Assembly: GCA_014879845.1 (NCBI GenBank)
Contig: JACSRI010000163.1
Span: forward strand, 1-64,000
Reading direction: 5' to 3'
DNA: 64,000 bases
Source of the DNA: Opitutaceae bacterium
GTDB lineage: Bacteria > Verrucomicrobiota > Verrucomicrobiia > Opitutales > Opitutaceae
Notes under the pieces: generated by a model
The model's database searches: none
Seen by the model: the letters and a program-made list of their open reading frames with translations, nothing else
Told to the model about the DNA's origin: nothing
Position numbers and translations under genes: made by a program
Shown: positions 35,143 to 44,710 of the stretch, in pieces
Position numbering within the stretch: the stretch's first letter is position 1
How the letters are laid out: every line of letters begins with the position of its first letter

Positions 35143-35676
35143 ATGAGTTATTCATCCCAGAGACAGCAGCCGCAGCAGGATTCCCGCGAGGGCTCCTCGC
35201 CTGAGCTGACCGAGAAGGTCGTCTACATCAACCGCTGCGCCAAGGTCGTGAAGGGCGGACGTCGTTTCAGCTTCTCCGCCCTGGTGGTCACCGGCGACCA
35301 GAAGGGCCGCGTGGGCATCGGTTACGGCAAGGCCAACGAGGTGCCCGAGGCGATCCGCAAGGGGTCGGAGCGTGCGCGCAAGCGCATGGTTCCGGTCCGC
35401 CTCAAGGGCGACACCGTCCCGCACGAGGTCATCGGCGAGTCCGATGGCGGCCGCGTGCTGCTGCGTCCGGCCAGCGCCGGTACCGGCATCATCGCCGGCG
35501 GCGGCGTGCGCGCCGTGCTCGAGGCGGCGGGCGTGAAGAACGTCCTGTCCAAGTCGCTCGGCTCGAACAACCACATCGCCGTGGTCAACGCCACGCTCGA
35601 TGGTCTGCGCAAGCTCAAGCTCGCGGAGGACTTCACGAAGCTCCGCAGCACCGAGGCGACCGCCTCGGGCAAGTAA
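35143..35676 (+). CDS. rpsE: 30S ribosomal protein S5
   Basis: 177 residues with a short Gln/Ser-rich N-terminal extension ([18 protein letters not shown]). The conserved segment is [20 protein letters not shown], followed by [19 protein letters not shown]. It takes part in mRNA entry and translational fidelity. rplO follows after 20 bp; the usual rpmD (L30) between them is absent. Confidence 0.98.
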   Translation: MSYSSQRQQPQQDSREGSSPELTEKVVYINRCAKVVKGGRRFSFSALVVTGDQKGRVGIGYGKANEVPEAIRKGSERARKRMVPVRLKGDTVPHEVIGESDGGRVLLRPASAGTGIIAGGGVRAVLEAAGVKNVLSKSLGSNNHIAVVNATLDGLRKLKLAEDFTKLRSTEATASGK

Positions 35677-35696
35677 CACCCGGGGAAACTCCCACC

Positions 35697-36143
35697 ATGC
35701 GTCTGCATTCACTTTCCAACGTCAAGGGTGCCGTTCATCGCCGCAAGCGCGTCGGCTGCGGCGAAGGCGGCGGCCACGGCAAGACTTCCACCCGCGGCGG
35801 CAAGGGCCAGACGGCCCGCTCGGGCGGCTCCATCCGCCCCGGTTTCGAGGGCGGCCAGATGCCCCTCTACCGCAAGCTCCCGCACCGTGGTTTCAACAAT
35901 CACAACTTCCGGACCTCGTATGCGGTGGTCAACATCGGCGATCTCGCCAAGGTTGACGCCTCCGTGGCCGAGATCGACGTCGCGGCGCTGGTCGCGGCGG
36001 GCCTGGTCCGCGGCGGTTCCGAGCTCGTCAAGGTGCTCGGCGACGGCGAGCTCTCGCGCGCCGTCAAGGTGAAGGCCTCGAAGTTCTCCGCCTCGGCCAA
36101 GGCCAAGATCGAAAAGGCCGGCGGCGAGGCGATCGTCGCCTGA
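35697..36143 (+). CDS. rplO: 50S ribosomal protein L15
   Basis: 148 residues. Starts MRLHSLSNVKGAVHRRKRVG. The Gly-rich N-terminal tail includes GGGHGKTSTRGGKGQTARSG and is followed by FEGGQMPLYRKLPHRGFNN. A late 50S assembly protein. It precedes secY, separated by a 105-bp heptad-repeat inverted element. Confidence 0.98.
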   Translation: MRLHSLSNVKGAVHRRKRVGCGEGGGHGKTSTRGGKGQTARSGGSIRPGFEGGQMPLYRKLPHRGFNNHNFRTSYAVVNIGDLAKVDASVAEIDVAALVAAGLVRGGSELVKVLGDGELSRAVKVKASKFSASAKAKIEKAGGEAIVA

Positions 36144-36148
36144 GCCGA

Positions 36149-36248
36149 GTGCGGATTGGGGATTGCGGAGTGCGGATTGAGCCAATCTGCTGACTGACTC
36201 CGCGATCGGCCCATTCCGCAGTCCGCAACCTGCATTCCGCATTCCCCA
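36149..36248 (+). repeat. heptad-word inverted repeat ending at the secY start codon
   Basis: Left arm: 7-nt words GTGCGGA, TTGGGGA, TTGCGGA, GTGCGGA. Right arm: ATTCCGC, AGTCCGC, AACCTGC, ATTCCGC, ATTCCCC. Left GGGGATTGCGG-type sequence pairs with the right arm over 21 nt with three mismatches across a spacer of about 50 nt. The right arm runs into the secY ATG, leaving no room for a Shine-Dalgarno. Confidence 0.85.
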
Positions 36249-37748
<1,500 letters not shown>

Positions 37749-37771
37749 TTTCGCTCTTGCCTACGGAGGGA

Positions 37772-38476
37772 ATGCCCGTCAACTCAGTCACCTTTTCGCC
37801 CCTTGAGGCACTCCATGCGAAGCTGATTCTCGTGGGCCCACAGGGGGCGCTCCATCGCCGAGTCCTGGACTCGATTTGTTCTTTGAAGGAAACCGAGCAC
37901 GTCTCCGCGGAAAATCTCTTCCGCGACGAGATCGAGCGTGGCACTCCATTGGGCCAGCAGTGTGCGCGGGCGAAAGCCTCGCGTCGCGCCGTGTCCGATG
38001 ACGTCGCCAACGCGGTTTTGCGCCGTTGGTTCTGGTCCCGCAAGTCGACGCGCGGCTTCGCCCTTTCCGGATTTCCGGAGAATAGGGCGCAGGCCGTGGT
38101 CCTCGACGAGTGGCTCGAGAGCCGCGATGAAGCGCTGACCGGCTGCATCTGGTTCGAACTTTCCCGCGACGACGCCCTTGCAGAGGCCTCCGAACGTCTG
38201 GTCTGCCCGGCTTGCCGGTGCACCCACTACCCGAACAGGGAAGTGCTCCTCGTTCCCGGCCACTGTGATCACTGTCGCACCGCTCTCGTGGCCGATGGCA
38301 CGAATGCGCGTGACGAGGTGAGCACTTGGTTTGACCACAAGGCTCGCGGGAGCCGATCCGTTGCCAGCCATTACCACGATCGGGGCATGTTGGTGTCCAT
38401 GGACGCCAGCGGCCCAGTTGATTCCACCCTCGTTGAGTTCGCCAGCAGCGTGCGTTCTCTCGCCGTTGACCGATGA
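37772..38476 (+). CDS. degenerate adenylate kinase homologue lacking the P-loop
   Basis: 234 residues from ATG 37772, with GGAGGG just upstream. Position between secY and map is that of adk, and the family scaffold is recognisable. The NMP-binding helix region has FRDEIERGTPLGQQC, and SGFPENRAQAVVLDEW stands for the usual DGFPR segment. A zinc-type LID carries CPAC and CDHC pairs, and the end resembles Adk (HYHDRGMLVSMDASGPVD). The ATP-binding P-loop is destroyed: GPPGAGKGT is replaced by GPQGALHRR (residues 22-30), and the Arg after DGFP is gone. It is probably not an adenylate kinase catalytically. A retained structural or regulatory role, or decay, are both possible; the ORF is intact. Confidence 0.75.
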   Translation: MPVNSVTFSPLEALHAKLILVGPQGALHRRVLDSICSLKETEHVSAENLFRDEIERGTPLGQQCARAKASRRAVSDDVANAVLRRWFWSRKSTRGFALSGFPENRAQAVVLDEWLESRDEALTGCIWFELSRDDALAEASERLVCPACRCTHYPNREVLLVPGHCDHCRTALVADGTNARDEVSTWFDHKARGSRSVASHYHDRGMLVSMDASGPVDSTLVEFASSVRSLAVDR

Positions 38477-39264
38477 TTCCGATCAAGTCACCCGCCGAGA
38501 TCGAGCGCATGCGCGAAGCCTGTCGCATCGCGGCCACCGTCCTCGAGGCCCTCAAGGCCCACGCGAAGGAAGGGGTCACGACCTACGAGGTGGATCAGAT
38601 CGCACGCAACCTGATGTTTGAGCACGGTGCCGCCAGCGCCTGCTACAACTATCAGGTCGGGTCCCGCCGCTTCCCGTCTCACACGTGCATCTCGGTTAAT
38701 GAGGAAGTCGTTCACGGTATCGCTTCCATGAAGCGCACGCTGCGCTCCGGAGACATCGTCGCCCTCGACGTCGTCGTGGTCTACCAAGGCTACATCGGCG
38801 ACAACGCCTGCACGGTCCGTATCGGCGCGGTTAGTCCTGAAGCCGACCGCCTGCTGAAAGTCACCGAGGAGGCCCTGTATGAAGGGATCCGCTACGCCCT
38901 TCCCGGCAAGCGGGTGGGGGACATCTCCCAGGCGATCCAGCGCTACGTCGAGAGTCGCGGATTCTCCGTCGTGCGGGATTTTGTCGGCCACGGGGTCGGA
39001 CGCAGCATGCATGAGGAACCGCAGATCCCGAACTTCGTGGACCGCCCGATCAAGCGCACGGCCGAGCTCAAGCCCGGCATGACACTCGCGATCGAGCCCA
39101 TGGTCAACCTGGGCCGGGCCGACACCCTCGTGCTCGCCGACGGATGGACCGTCGTCACCCGCGACAAGAAGCCGTCCGCGCACTTCGAGCACACCGTCCT
39201 CATCACTCCCGGCGAGCCCGAGATCCTCACGCGACTTGCCCCGCAGCCCGCCGCGGCCCGCTGA
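38473..39264 (+). CDS. map: methionine aminopeptidase, type I
   Basis: 263 residues; the ATG overlaps the previous stop (ATGA). It removes initiator Met from nascent proteins using two metal ions. Ligand motifs are present: the two Asp in ALDVVVVYQGYIGDNA, His in GHGVGRSMHEEP, Glu in AIEPMVN and Glu in HFEHTVLIT. It also has the substrate-binding His in GSRRFPSHTCISVN. Unlike in many bacteria, infA and rpmJ do not follow; rpsM comes 65 bp later. Confidence 0.97.
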   Translation: MIPIKSPAEIERMREACRIAATVLEALKAHAKEGVTTYEVDQIARNLMFEHGAASACYNYQVGSRRFPSHTCISVNEEVVHGIASMKRTLRSGDIVALDVVVVYQGYIGDNACTVRIGAVSPEADRLLKVTEEALYEGIRYALPGKRVGDISQAIQRYVESRGFSVVRDFVGHGVGRSMHEEPQIPNFVDRPIKRTAELKPGMTLAIEPMVNLGRADTLVLADGWTVVTRDKKPSAHFEHTVLITPGEPEILTRLAPQPAAAR

Positions 39265-39329
39265 TCCAGCGGTGTCCCGCATCTCCACTTTCAACCAACA
39301 CACTCTCTCAAACCTAAGCTCATCGTCAC

Positions 39330-39707
39330 ATGCCTCGTCTCCTTGGCGTCGAGATTCCGCCCAACAAGAAAATCGAGTTCGCCCTCCGTTACATCTACGG
39401 TATCGGACCGGCTCGCGCCCGCATCCTGGTCGAGACCCTGCACATCGACCCGAACACCCGCGCTCATGACCTGAGCGAGGAACAGCTCAACAAGCTCATG
39501 GCGATGATCGCCGACCGCAAGTGGGTGGTCGAGGGCGACCTCCGCCGCGAGATCGCCGGCAACCTCAAGCGCCTGCAGTCCATCAACTGCTACCGCGGCG
39601 TCCGTCACCGCCGTGGTCTGCCCGTCCGCGGCCAGCGCACCCAGACCAACGCCCGCACCCGCAAGGGCGCTCGCCGCACCGTCGGCGTCGTCCGCGCCAA
39701 AGAATAA
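39330..39707 (+). CDS. rpsM: 30S ribosomal protein S13
   Basis: 125 residues. Starts [20 protein letters not shown] with [13 protein letters not shown] (helix-hairpin-helix) and the C-terminal [20 protein letters not shown]. Contacts P-site tRNA and L5 across the subunit bridge. First gene of the alpha operon here. Confidence 0.98.
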   Translation: MPRLLGVEIPPNKKIEFALRYIYGIGPARARILVETLHIDPNTRAHDLSEEQLNKLMAMIADRKWVVEGDLRREIAGNLKRLQSINCYRGVRHRRGLPVRGQRTQTNARTRKGARRTVGVVRAKE

Positions 39708-39719
39708 CACTGACCCGTC

Positions 39720-40364
39720 ATGGCCGAAGAAAAGTCCCAGGAAAAGCCCGCCGCCAAGAAGCCGCGCGCCCCGAAGGCCGCCGCTGAGGGCGCCGCCCCC
39801 GCCGCCGCTGCCGAAAAGCCCGCCAAGGCTGCTCCCGCCGCCCAGGCGGACAAAGCTGCCAAGCCTGCCGCCGACAAGGCTGCCGCTCCCGCCGCCGAAG
39901 GCGCCGCCCCGGCCGCCGAGGGCGCCGCGCCGGCCCGCCCGTCCGCTCCGAGTGCCGAGGACCTCCTCAAGGAGGAGATTGGTGCGATCAAGATCCGCCG
40001 CGCCAAGGGCTCCAAGAACATCACGTCCGCCATCGCCAACGTGCTTGCGACCTTCAACAACACGGTCGTCAGCATCACGGACCACAAGGGCAACGTGATC
40101 TCCTGGTCGTCCGCCGGTAAGTGCAACTTCCGCGGCTCGCGCAAGTCCACGGCCTACGCCGCCCAGGTCGTCGCCCAGGACGCCGCGCGCAACGCGATGG
40201 CCCACGGCGTCAAGGACGTGGTCATCCGCGTCAAGGGTCCCGGCCTCGGCCGCGACTCCGCCATCCGCGCCCTCCAGGCCATCGGTCTCGAGATCACCTC
40301 GATCATCGACATCACGCCGGTGCCGCACAACGGCTGCCGCCCGCGCAAGCGCCGTCGCGTGTAA
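39720..40364 (+). CDS. rpsK: 30S ribosomal protein S11 with long Ala/Pro/Lys-rich N-terminal extension
   Basis: 214 residues; E. coli S11 has 129. The S11 core occupies roughly residues 87-214 ([40 protein letters not shown], end [13 protein letters not shown]) and is complete. The first 85 residues are low-complexity, with blocks such as [19 protein letters not shown] and repeated [12 protein letters not shown]. The start at 39720 lies 12 bp after rpsM; no internal ATG suits a standard-length S11. The tail is probably disordered and basic/acidic mixed. S11 lies on the platform by the mRNA exit, so the extension may reach out near the anti-Shine-Dalgarno region (inference). Confidence 0.95.
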   Translation: MAEEKSQEKPAAKKPRAPKAAAEGAAPAAAAEKPAKAAPAAQADKAAKPAADKAAAPAAEGAAPAAEGAAPARPSAPSAEDLLKEEIGAIKIRRAKGSKNITSAIANVLATFNNTVVSITDHKGNVISWSSAGKCNFRGSRKSTAYAAQVVAQDAARNAMAHGVKDVVIRVKGPGLGRDSAIRALQAIGLEITSIIDITPVPHNGCRPRKRRRV

Positions 40365-40408
40365 CACGCCCGGTATCCACCACGTAAACACTTAGATTCC
40401 AGAGCACC

Positions 40409-41020
40409 ATGGCTCGTTATACCGGTCCTTCCTCCCGCATTTCCCGCCGCTTCGGGCAGCCGATCTTCGGCCCCTGCAAGGCGCTCGAAAAGCGCAACTT
40501 CCCGCCGGGCGTGCACGGCCCGCGCCTGCGTCGCAAGAACTCCGAGTACGCCCTCGGCCTCATGGAGAAGCAGAAGCTTCGCTACATGTATGGCCTGCTC
40601 GAGCGCCAGTTCCGTCGTGTCTTCGCCCTCGCCAAGCGCGAGCGCGGTGTCACCGGCGAGCGCTTTATGCAGCTGCTTGAGACGCGCTTGGACAGCGTGG
40701 TCTACCTGCTCGGTTTCGCCCGCACCCGCCGCGCCGCCCGCCAGTTCGTCAATCACGGTCACGTCCGCGTGAACGGACGCAAGGTCGACATCTCCAGCTA
40801 CCAGCTCAAGGCCGGCGACGAGGTCTCGATCAAGGACAACGCCTCCTCCCGCCAGCTCGCCACGCGCTGTCTCGAGGAGACCCGCGTCCGCTCCGTTCCG
40901 CCCTGGCTCACCCGCCAGGACGACGGCCTCAAGGGCACGGTCACCCGCCTCCCTGTCCGCGAGGAGATGGATCCCGCGATCAACGATCAGCTCATCGTTG
41001 AGTTCTACAGCCGCTTCTGA
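40409..41020 (+). CDS. rpsD: 30S ribosomal protein S4
   Basis: 203 residues. Starts MARYTGPSSRISRRFGQPIF without the four-Cys zinc motif found in some S4 proteins. The S4 RNA-binding domain has RLDSVVYLLGFARTRRAARQ and NHGHVRVNGRKVDISSY. A primary assembly protein; in E. coli it autoregulates the alpha operon. Confidence 0.98.
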   Translation: MARYTGPSSRISRRFGQPIFGPCKALEKRNFPPGVHGPRLRRKNSEYALGLMEKQKLRYMYGLLERQFRRVFALAKRERGVTGERFMQLLETRLDSVVYLLGFARTRRAARQFVNHGHVRVNGRKVDISSYQLKAGDEVSIKDNASSRQLATRCLEETRVRSVPPWLTRQDDGLKGTVTRLPVREEMDPAINDQLIVEFYSRF

Positions 41021-41090
41021 GTGGGTCTTCTCGGCCTGCTCTTTCGCTTAACCGCCAACCGATAACCGTAGTCGCACACCGTTTGCCGCC

Positions 41091-42092
41091 ATGCCGAAAC
41101 GCCTTGGCAAGTTCGAACTTCCCAGCCGCTTGATGAAGGTCGAGGAGGGCGCCACCGCCACCTACGCCAAATTCATCGCCGAGCCCTTTGAGGCCGGCTA
41201 CGGGCACACGATCGGAAATTCCCTCCGCCGCGTGCTCCTGAGCTCCATCGAGGGTGCCGCCATCTCGTCGATCCGTATCGACGGGGTCAGCCACGAATTC
41301 CAGAGCGTGGACGGCATGGTCGAGGACGTGACCGACATCGTCCTCAACCTGAAGAAAATCCTCATCGTCTCGCACTCCCGCGAGACCGTCCGCCTGCGCA
41401 TCAACGTGACCCGCGAGGGTCAGGTGACCGCAGCCGACATCCAGCCCGACGCCAATATCCAGATCATCAACCCGCAGCAGCTGATCTGCACCCTCGACAA
41501 GAACATGACGTTCTCCGCCGAGATCGAGATCCGCACGGGCCGCGGGTATTGCCCCGGTGAGGACAATAAGAAGGAGGACCAGCCGATCGGCGTCATCCCG
41601 ATCGATTCGCTCTTCTCGCCGGTGCGCCTGGTGAAGTACGCGGTGGAAAACACGCGCGTCGGCCAGATCACCGACTACGACAAGCTCAACCTCGAGGTCT
41701 GGACGGACGGTCGCATCACGCCGGACGACGCCCTCAAGCAGGCGGGCGCGATCCTCAAGCACCATCTCGACGTCTTCGACCGCGTCTCGGACGAGAAGTA
41801 CGAGTTCGAGAACCAGGGTGCCGAGGTCAGCGAGGAGCAGAACAAGCTGCGCAAGCTGCTCAACATGTCGGTCAACGAGATCGAACTCTCGGTCCGCGCC
41901 GCCAACTGCCTCAACAACGCGAACATCACCACGGTCGGCGAACTCGCCATGAAGACCGAGCAGGAGATGCTCAAATACCGCAACTTCGGCAAGAAGTCGC
42001 TCAACGAGATCAAGGACAAGCTCGAGGCCCTCGGTCTCTCGCTTGGCATGAAGTTCGACGAGCGCCTCCTCGAGTCCCGCAAGGATGCCTGA
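41091..42092 (+). CDS. rpoA: DNA-directed RNA polymerase subunit alpha
   Basis: 333 residues. The N-terminal dimerisation/assembly domain has EPFEAGYGHTIGNSLRRVLL and VDGMVEDVTDIVLNLKKI. The C-terminal domain, with tandem helix-hairpin-helix (ELSVRAANCLNNANITTVGE, YRNFGKKSLNEIKDKLEALG), binds UP elements and activators. Usual place between rpsD and rplQ. Confidence 0.98.
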   Translation: MPKRLGKFELPSRLMKVEEGATATYAKFIAEPFEAGYGHTIGNSLRRVLLSSIEGAAISSIRIDGVSHEFQSVDGMVEDVTDIVLNLKKILIVSHSRETVRLRINVTREGQVTAADIQPDANIQIINPQQLICTLDKNMTFSAEIEIRTGRGYCPGEDNKKEDQPIGVIPIDSLFSPVRLVKYAVENTRVGQITDYDKLNLEVWTDGRITPDDALKQAGAILKHHLDVFDRVSDEKYEFENQGAEVSEEQNKLRKLLNMSVNEIELSVRAANCLNNANITTVGELAMKTEQEMLKYRNFGKKSLNEIKDKLEALGLSLGMKFDERLLESRKDA

Positions 42093-42119
42093 CCGGCCGG
42101 CGAAGCCGCCCGGAAGTAA

Positions 42120-42147
42120 CACGAATCACGTTTCACGAATCACGTAG
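42120..42147 (+). repeat. heptad-word repeat between rpoA and rplQ
   Basis: Four consecutive 7-nt words: CACGAAT, CACGTTT, CACGAAT, CACGTAG. The unit CACGAATCACGT occurs twice in direct orientation. The surrounding 130-bp gap shows nothing else beyond GC-rich linker. Confidence 0.8.
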
Positions 42148-42222
42148 ACAGAAGGCCATCCGAGACCGCAGTGCCGAACCCGGCACTTGGACCTTGGCCG
42201 CAGGCCCTTCGCCCATTCAGCA

Positions 42223-42693
42223 ATGCGTCACCGCAAACACCGCCAGACACTCGGCGTCAGGACCAAGGAGCACCGCTCCGCACTGCTCGCCAACCTCGCT
42301 TCCTCCCTCATCGAGAAGGGCCGGATCAAGACCACCACGACCAAGGCCAAGGCCCTGCGTCCGTTTGTGGAGAAGCTCATCACCCTGACCAAGAAGGGCG
42401 AGGGCAAGAAGATCCACCAGCGCCGCCTCGCCTCCGCGCGCCTGCGCAATCCCGGTGCCGTGAAGAAGCTCTTCGACGAGCGCGCCGCCGACTTCGCCAA
42501 TCGCGTCGGAGGCTACACCCGCATCTACAAGCTCGCGCTTCCGCGCCTGGGCGATGCCGCCGACATGGCGATCATCGAGTTCGTCGGCGCCGGTGACACG
42601 GGCTACGCCAAGGGCGGCCGCCGCCGCGCCAAGGCCAAGGCTCCGGCCGCCGCCGAGGCCGCCGCGCCCGCCGAGGGCGAGGCCAAGGCCTGA
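42223..42693 (+). CDS. rplQ: 50S ribosomal protein L17
   Basis: 156 residues from ATG 42223 (MRHRKHRQTLGVRTKEHRSA); the track start at 42187 is an in-frame upstream extension without L17 similarity. Core segment SLIEKGRIKTTTTKAKALRP. After the normal end (AIIEFVGA) comes a C-terminal Ala/Lys/Arg/Glu-rich tail (KAKAPAAAEAAAPAEGEAKA). L17 lies at the tunnel exit. Last gene of the ribosomal cluster. Confidence 0.97.
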   Translation: MRHRKHRQTLGVRTKEHRSALLANLASSLIEKGRIKTTTTKAKALRPFVEKLITLTKKGEGKKIHQRRLASARLRNPGAVKKLFDERAADFANRVGGYTRIYKLALPRLGDAADMAIIEFVGAGDTGYAKGGRRRAKAKAPAAAEAAAPAEGEAKA

Positions 42694-42706
42694 GTCGCGT
42701 TCCCTG

Positions 42707-42735
42707 GGGCGGAGGTCGCTCCGCCCGCAGTTTTT
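42707..42735 (+). terminator. intrinsic terminator after rplQ
   Basis: GGGCGGAG-GTCG-CTCCGCCC, a perfect 8-bp stem, followed by GCAGTTTTT. Ends the ribosomal protein cluster. Confidence 0.85.
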
Positions 42736-42736
42736 G

Positions 42737-42774
42737 ACACGCCGCGCCCTTTCGGGGGTGCGGCGTGTTGTTTT
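42737..42774 (+). terminator. second terminator after rplQ
   Basis: ACACGCCGC pairs with GCGGCGTGT around an inner loop containing CCC/GGG pairing, followed by TGTTTT. It stands in tandem with the preceding hairpin, giving a strong double stop. Confidence 0.8.
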
Positions 42775-42891
42775 CGGGGAGCATGCCGCGCCCGGCGGTC
42801 GCGGCGATTTCTCTGTGCCGTCCGGGCCGGCTGTGGTTCAATGCCGCCGCGTAGCCGCGAACCAGGCGCCATCGCTGTTGTCTCCAAGCCC

Positions 42892-43125
42892 ATGTTCACC
42901 ATTCCACTCAGCGTCGTCGCCGGGATCTATGTCGGCACCGCGTGTGCGGCGACGTTCGGGCTGTGGTTCTACTACGATCGCCGCGACAAGCACCTCTACG
43001 ACCTTGAGCGGCGCAAGGTGAACTTTCACTGCATCCGCTGCGACAAGCTCTACACGGCCAAGGCCGGCACGGAGTTGTGTGAATGCCCGCGCTGCCGCTT
43101 CCCTAACCAGCGGCTGACCTTCTAG
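42892..43125 (+). CDS. small membrane protein with zinc ribbon
   Basis: 77 residues from ATG 42892 (MFTIPLSVVAGIYVGTACAA); a longer start at 42841 is possible. One N-terminal membrane helix is followed by a short basic linker. A compact zinc ribbon follows with paired cysteines: HCIRCDKLYTAK and ELCECPRCRFPNQRL. No named family is recognised. It sits between the ribosomal terminators and yraN. The layout suggests a membrane-tethered nucleic acid- or protein-binding module (inference). Confidence 0.75.
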   Translation: MFTIPLSVVAGIYVGTACAATFGLWFYYDRRDKHLYDLERRKVNFHCIRCDKLYTAKAGTELCECPRCRFPNQRLTF

Positions 43126-43157
43126 CTGGCTCGCCCGCCGGCCGACCCCCCGCTGCC

Positions 43158-43616
43158 GTGCTCGATCCCTTGCGCCGCCTCGTGGCTCGACTCAAGCCTT
43201 CGGCCCGGGCCGCGGCGTCCCCGGCGGAACGCGGTAGCGTGGGCGAGCGTCTCGCCGCCGATTGGCTGAAGCGGGAGAAGGGTTTCCGCGGCATCGTGCA
43301 CAACTGGCGCTCGCCGCACGATCGTCGTCTCGAACTCGACCTCGTGGCCGAGGACGAGGGCGTGGTGGTGTTCGTGGAGGTAAAGACCCGGCCGGCGGAC
43401 GCCCGCGTGCCCGGCTACTACTCCGCCGTCCGCCCGCGCAAGAAGCGCGCCTTGCTGCAGGCGGCGCGCGACTACGTCAGGGAACTGCGCACGCCGCCGC
43501 GCACGATCCGCTTCGACGTGGTCGAGGTCGTGACCGGTCCGGGTCCGAACGACGTGGAGATTCTCCATTTCGTAAACGTGCCGCTCTTTCCCAAGGAGTT
43601 TCTCCGCCGCGGGTGA
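43158..43616 (+). CDS. YraN family protein (UPF0102), predicted endonuclease-like
   Basis: 152 residues starting with GTG 43158. After a basic leader it shows the family pattern RGSVGERLAADWLKREKGF and the restriction-nuclease-like core LELDLVAEDEGVVVFVEVKT, with the Asp and Glu-x-Lys of the PD-(D/E)XK fold. Function is not established for the family. 32 bp after the zinc-ribbon gene. Confidence 0.92.
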   Translation: MLDPLRRLVARLKPSARAAASPAERGSVGERLAADWLKREKGFRGIVHNWRSPHDRRLELDLVAEDEGVVVFVEVKTRPADARVPGYYSAVRPRKKRALLQAARDYVRELRTPPRTIRFDVVEVVTGPGPNDVEILHFVNVPLFPKEFLRRG

Positions 43617-43695
43617 GAGGACGCCTGAAAGCGCGGATGCCTTCCGCAGAGTTTCCGTGTGGTCATGCCCAGGCTGCGCGTCATGCTGCGGAACG

Positions 43696-43917
43696 ATGAA
43701 CCACCCCGCTGTTCGATCGAAAGTGTCGCGCGCGCCGCAACAGCCTGAAAACGGCGAGCGGTTTGATCCGACCACGAAGCCGGCTTCCGGGCTCTCCGAG
43801 CTGCTCGACGAAAACGGCGTCCCGCGCTCTGCGCTGTTCGGCTGCTCGGGAGCCCTGTTTGTCCTGGCTGGGATCGGTGGTGTTGCCGTCTATTGTGGGC
43901 TTCGCTTTCTGGCGTGA
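43696..43917 (+). CDS. small hypothetical protein with C-terminal membrane helix
   Basis: 73 residues from ATG 43696 (MNHPAVRSKVSRAPQQPENG). A polar N-terminal half is followed by one hydrophobic segment (FVLAGIGGVAVYCGLRFLA) at the very end, the layout of a tail-anchored protein. No homologue recognised. It overlaps the likely start of the methyltransferase by 23 bp. Confidence 0.5.
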   Translation: MNHPAVRSKVSRAPQQPENGERFDPTTKPASGLSELLDENGVPRSALFGCSGALFVLAGIGGVAVYCGLRFLA

Positions 43918-44710
43918 CCCGATCGCGGTGGGTGACTCCATCTACGACGCGGTCCCGTGGCTCGAGCGCTCGTGGAGCGCCATGGCTGAGTCGCGCGAGA
44001 GATTCCTCCAGGGGTCGGAGGCGTGGTATAGCCGGAACTTGTCGGGGATCGATGGGTGCGTGTGTGAACTCGGGTGTGGGTTCGGGAGACTTCTCGTGCC
44101 GCTGGCTCGCCGCGGCGTGTGTGTCCATGGAATGGATGCCTCAGCGGCCCGTGTCGCCGCGGCCCGCGAGCTCTTCGCGACACTCGGTTCAGGGGAATCG
44201 ACCTTCGAAGTCCTCCGTATGCCTGAAGTTCCGCGAGGACGGCAGTTCGACGCCGTGATACTCGCGCTCAACGCGATCGGCTATGTCCGCACTTTCGAGG
44301 ACAAGGTGACGTTGATGCGCGGGATCGCCTCGATTCTGAAGCCGGGAGGGCTGTTGCTGATGGATCAGAGACGCGGAAGTCTGCTTCTCCGGCTGGTGCG
44401 ACGCTGGCCCGGATTGAAGGGCAAGATCGCACAAACAACCGGAGCGAATCTGGTGAGCGGTTTGAGATGGGACTCGTCCGCTTCCGGGATCCGGGAGACG
44501 TTTGAGCTGCAGGCGGCCGATGGAACCGTTCAGGTCTTTCACGACACCTTTCGGTTCTGTTCGGTGTCCGCGACCCTGCGGATGCTGCAGGCCTCGGGTT
44601 TTCGGATCGAACGCTGCGATGGTGGGTTTTCGGGCGGTGCGTTCCGACCCTGGAGCCGGACGATCGCGATTGTGGCACGACGGACGCATGATACCGATCC
44701 AGGCCATTGA
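43895..44710 (+). CDS. class I SAM-dependent methyltransferase
   Basis: About 271 residues if the GTG at 43895 is the start; 43928 (GTG) is an alternative, and the track start at 43763 would overlap the small gene extensively. Motif I of the Rossmann methyltransferase fold is clear (CVCELGCGFGRLLVPLARRG). It is followed by the acidic-strand region GMDASAARVAAAREL, then FDAVILALNAIGYVRTF and the post-motif ILKPGGLLLMDQRRGSLL. Substrate unknown. Overlaps the PAP2 gene by 23 bp, so the two are probably one transcript. Confidence 0.8.
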   Translation: MGFAFWRDPIAVGDSIYDAVPWLERSWSAMAESRERFLQGSEAWYSRNLSGIDGCVCELGCGFGRLLVPLARRGVCVHGMDASAARVAAARELFATLGSGESTFEVLRMPEVPRGRQFDAVILALNAIGYVRTFEDKVTLMRGIASILKPGGLLLMDQRRGSLLLRLVRRWPGLKGKIAQTTGANLVSGLRWDSSASGIRETFELQAADGTVQVFHDTFRFCSVSATLRMLQASGFRIERCDGGFSGGAFRPWSRTIAIVARRTHDTDPGH

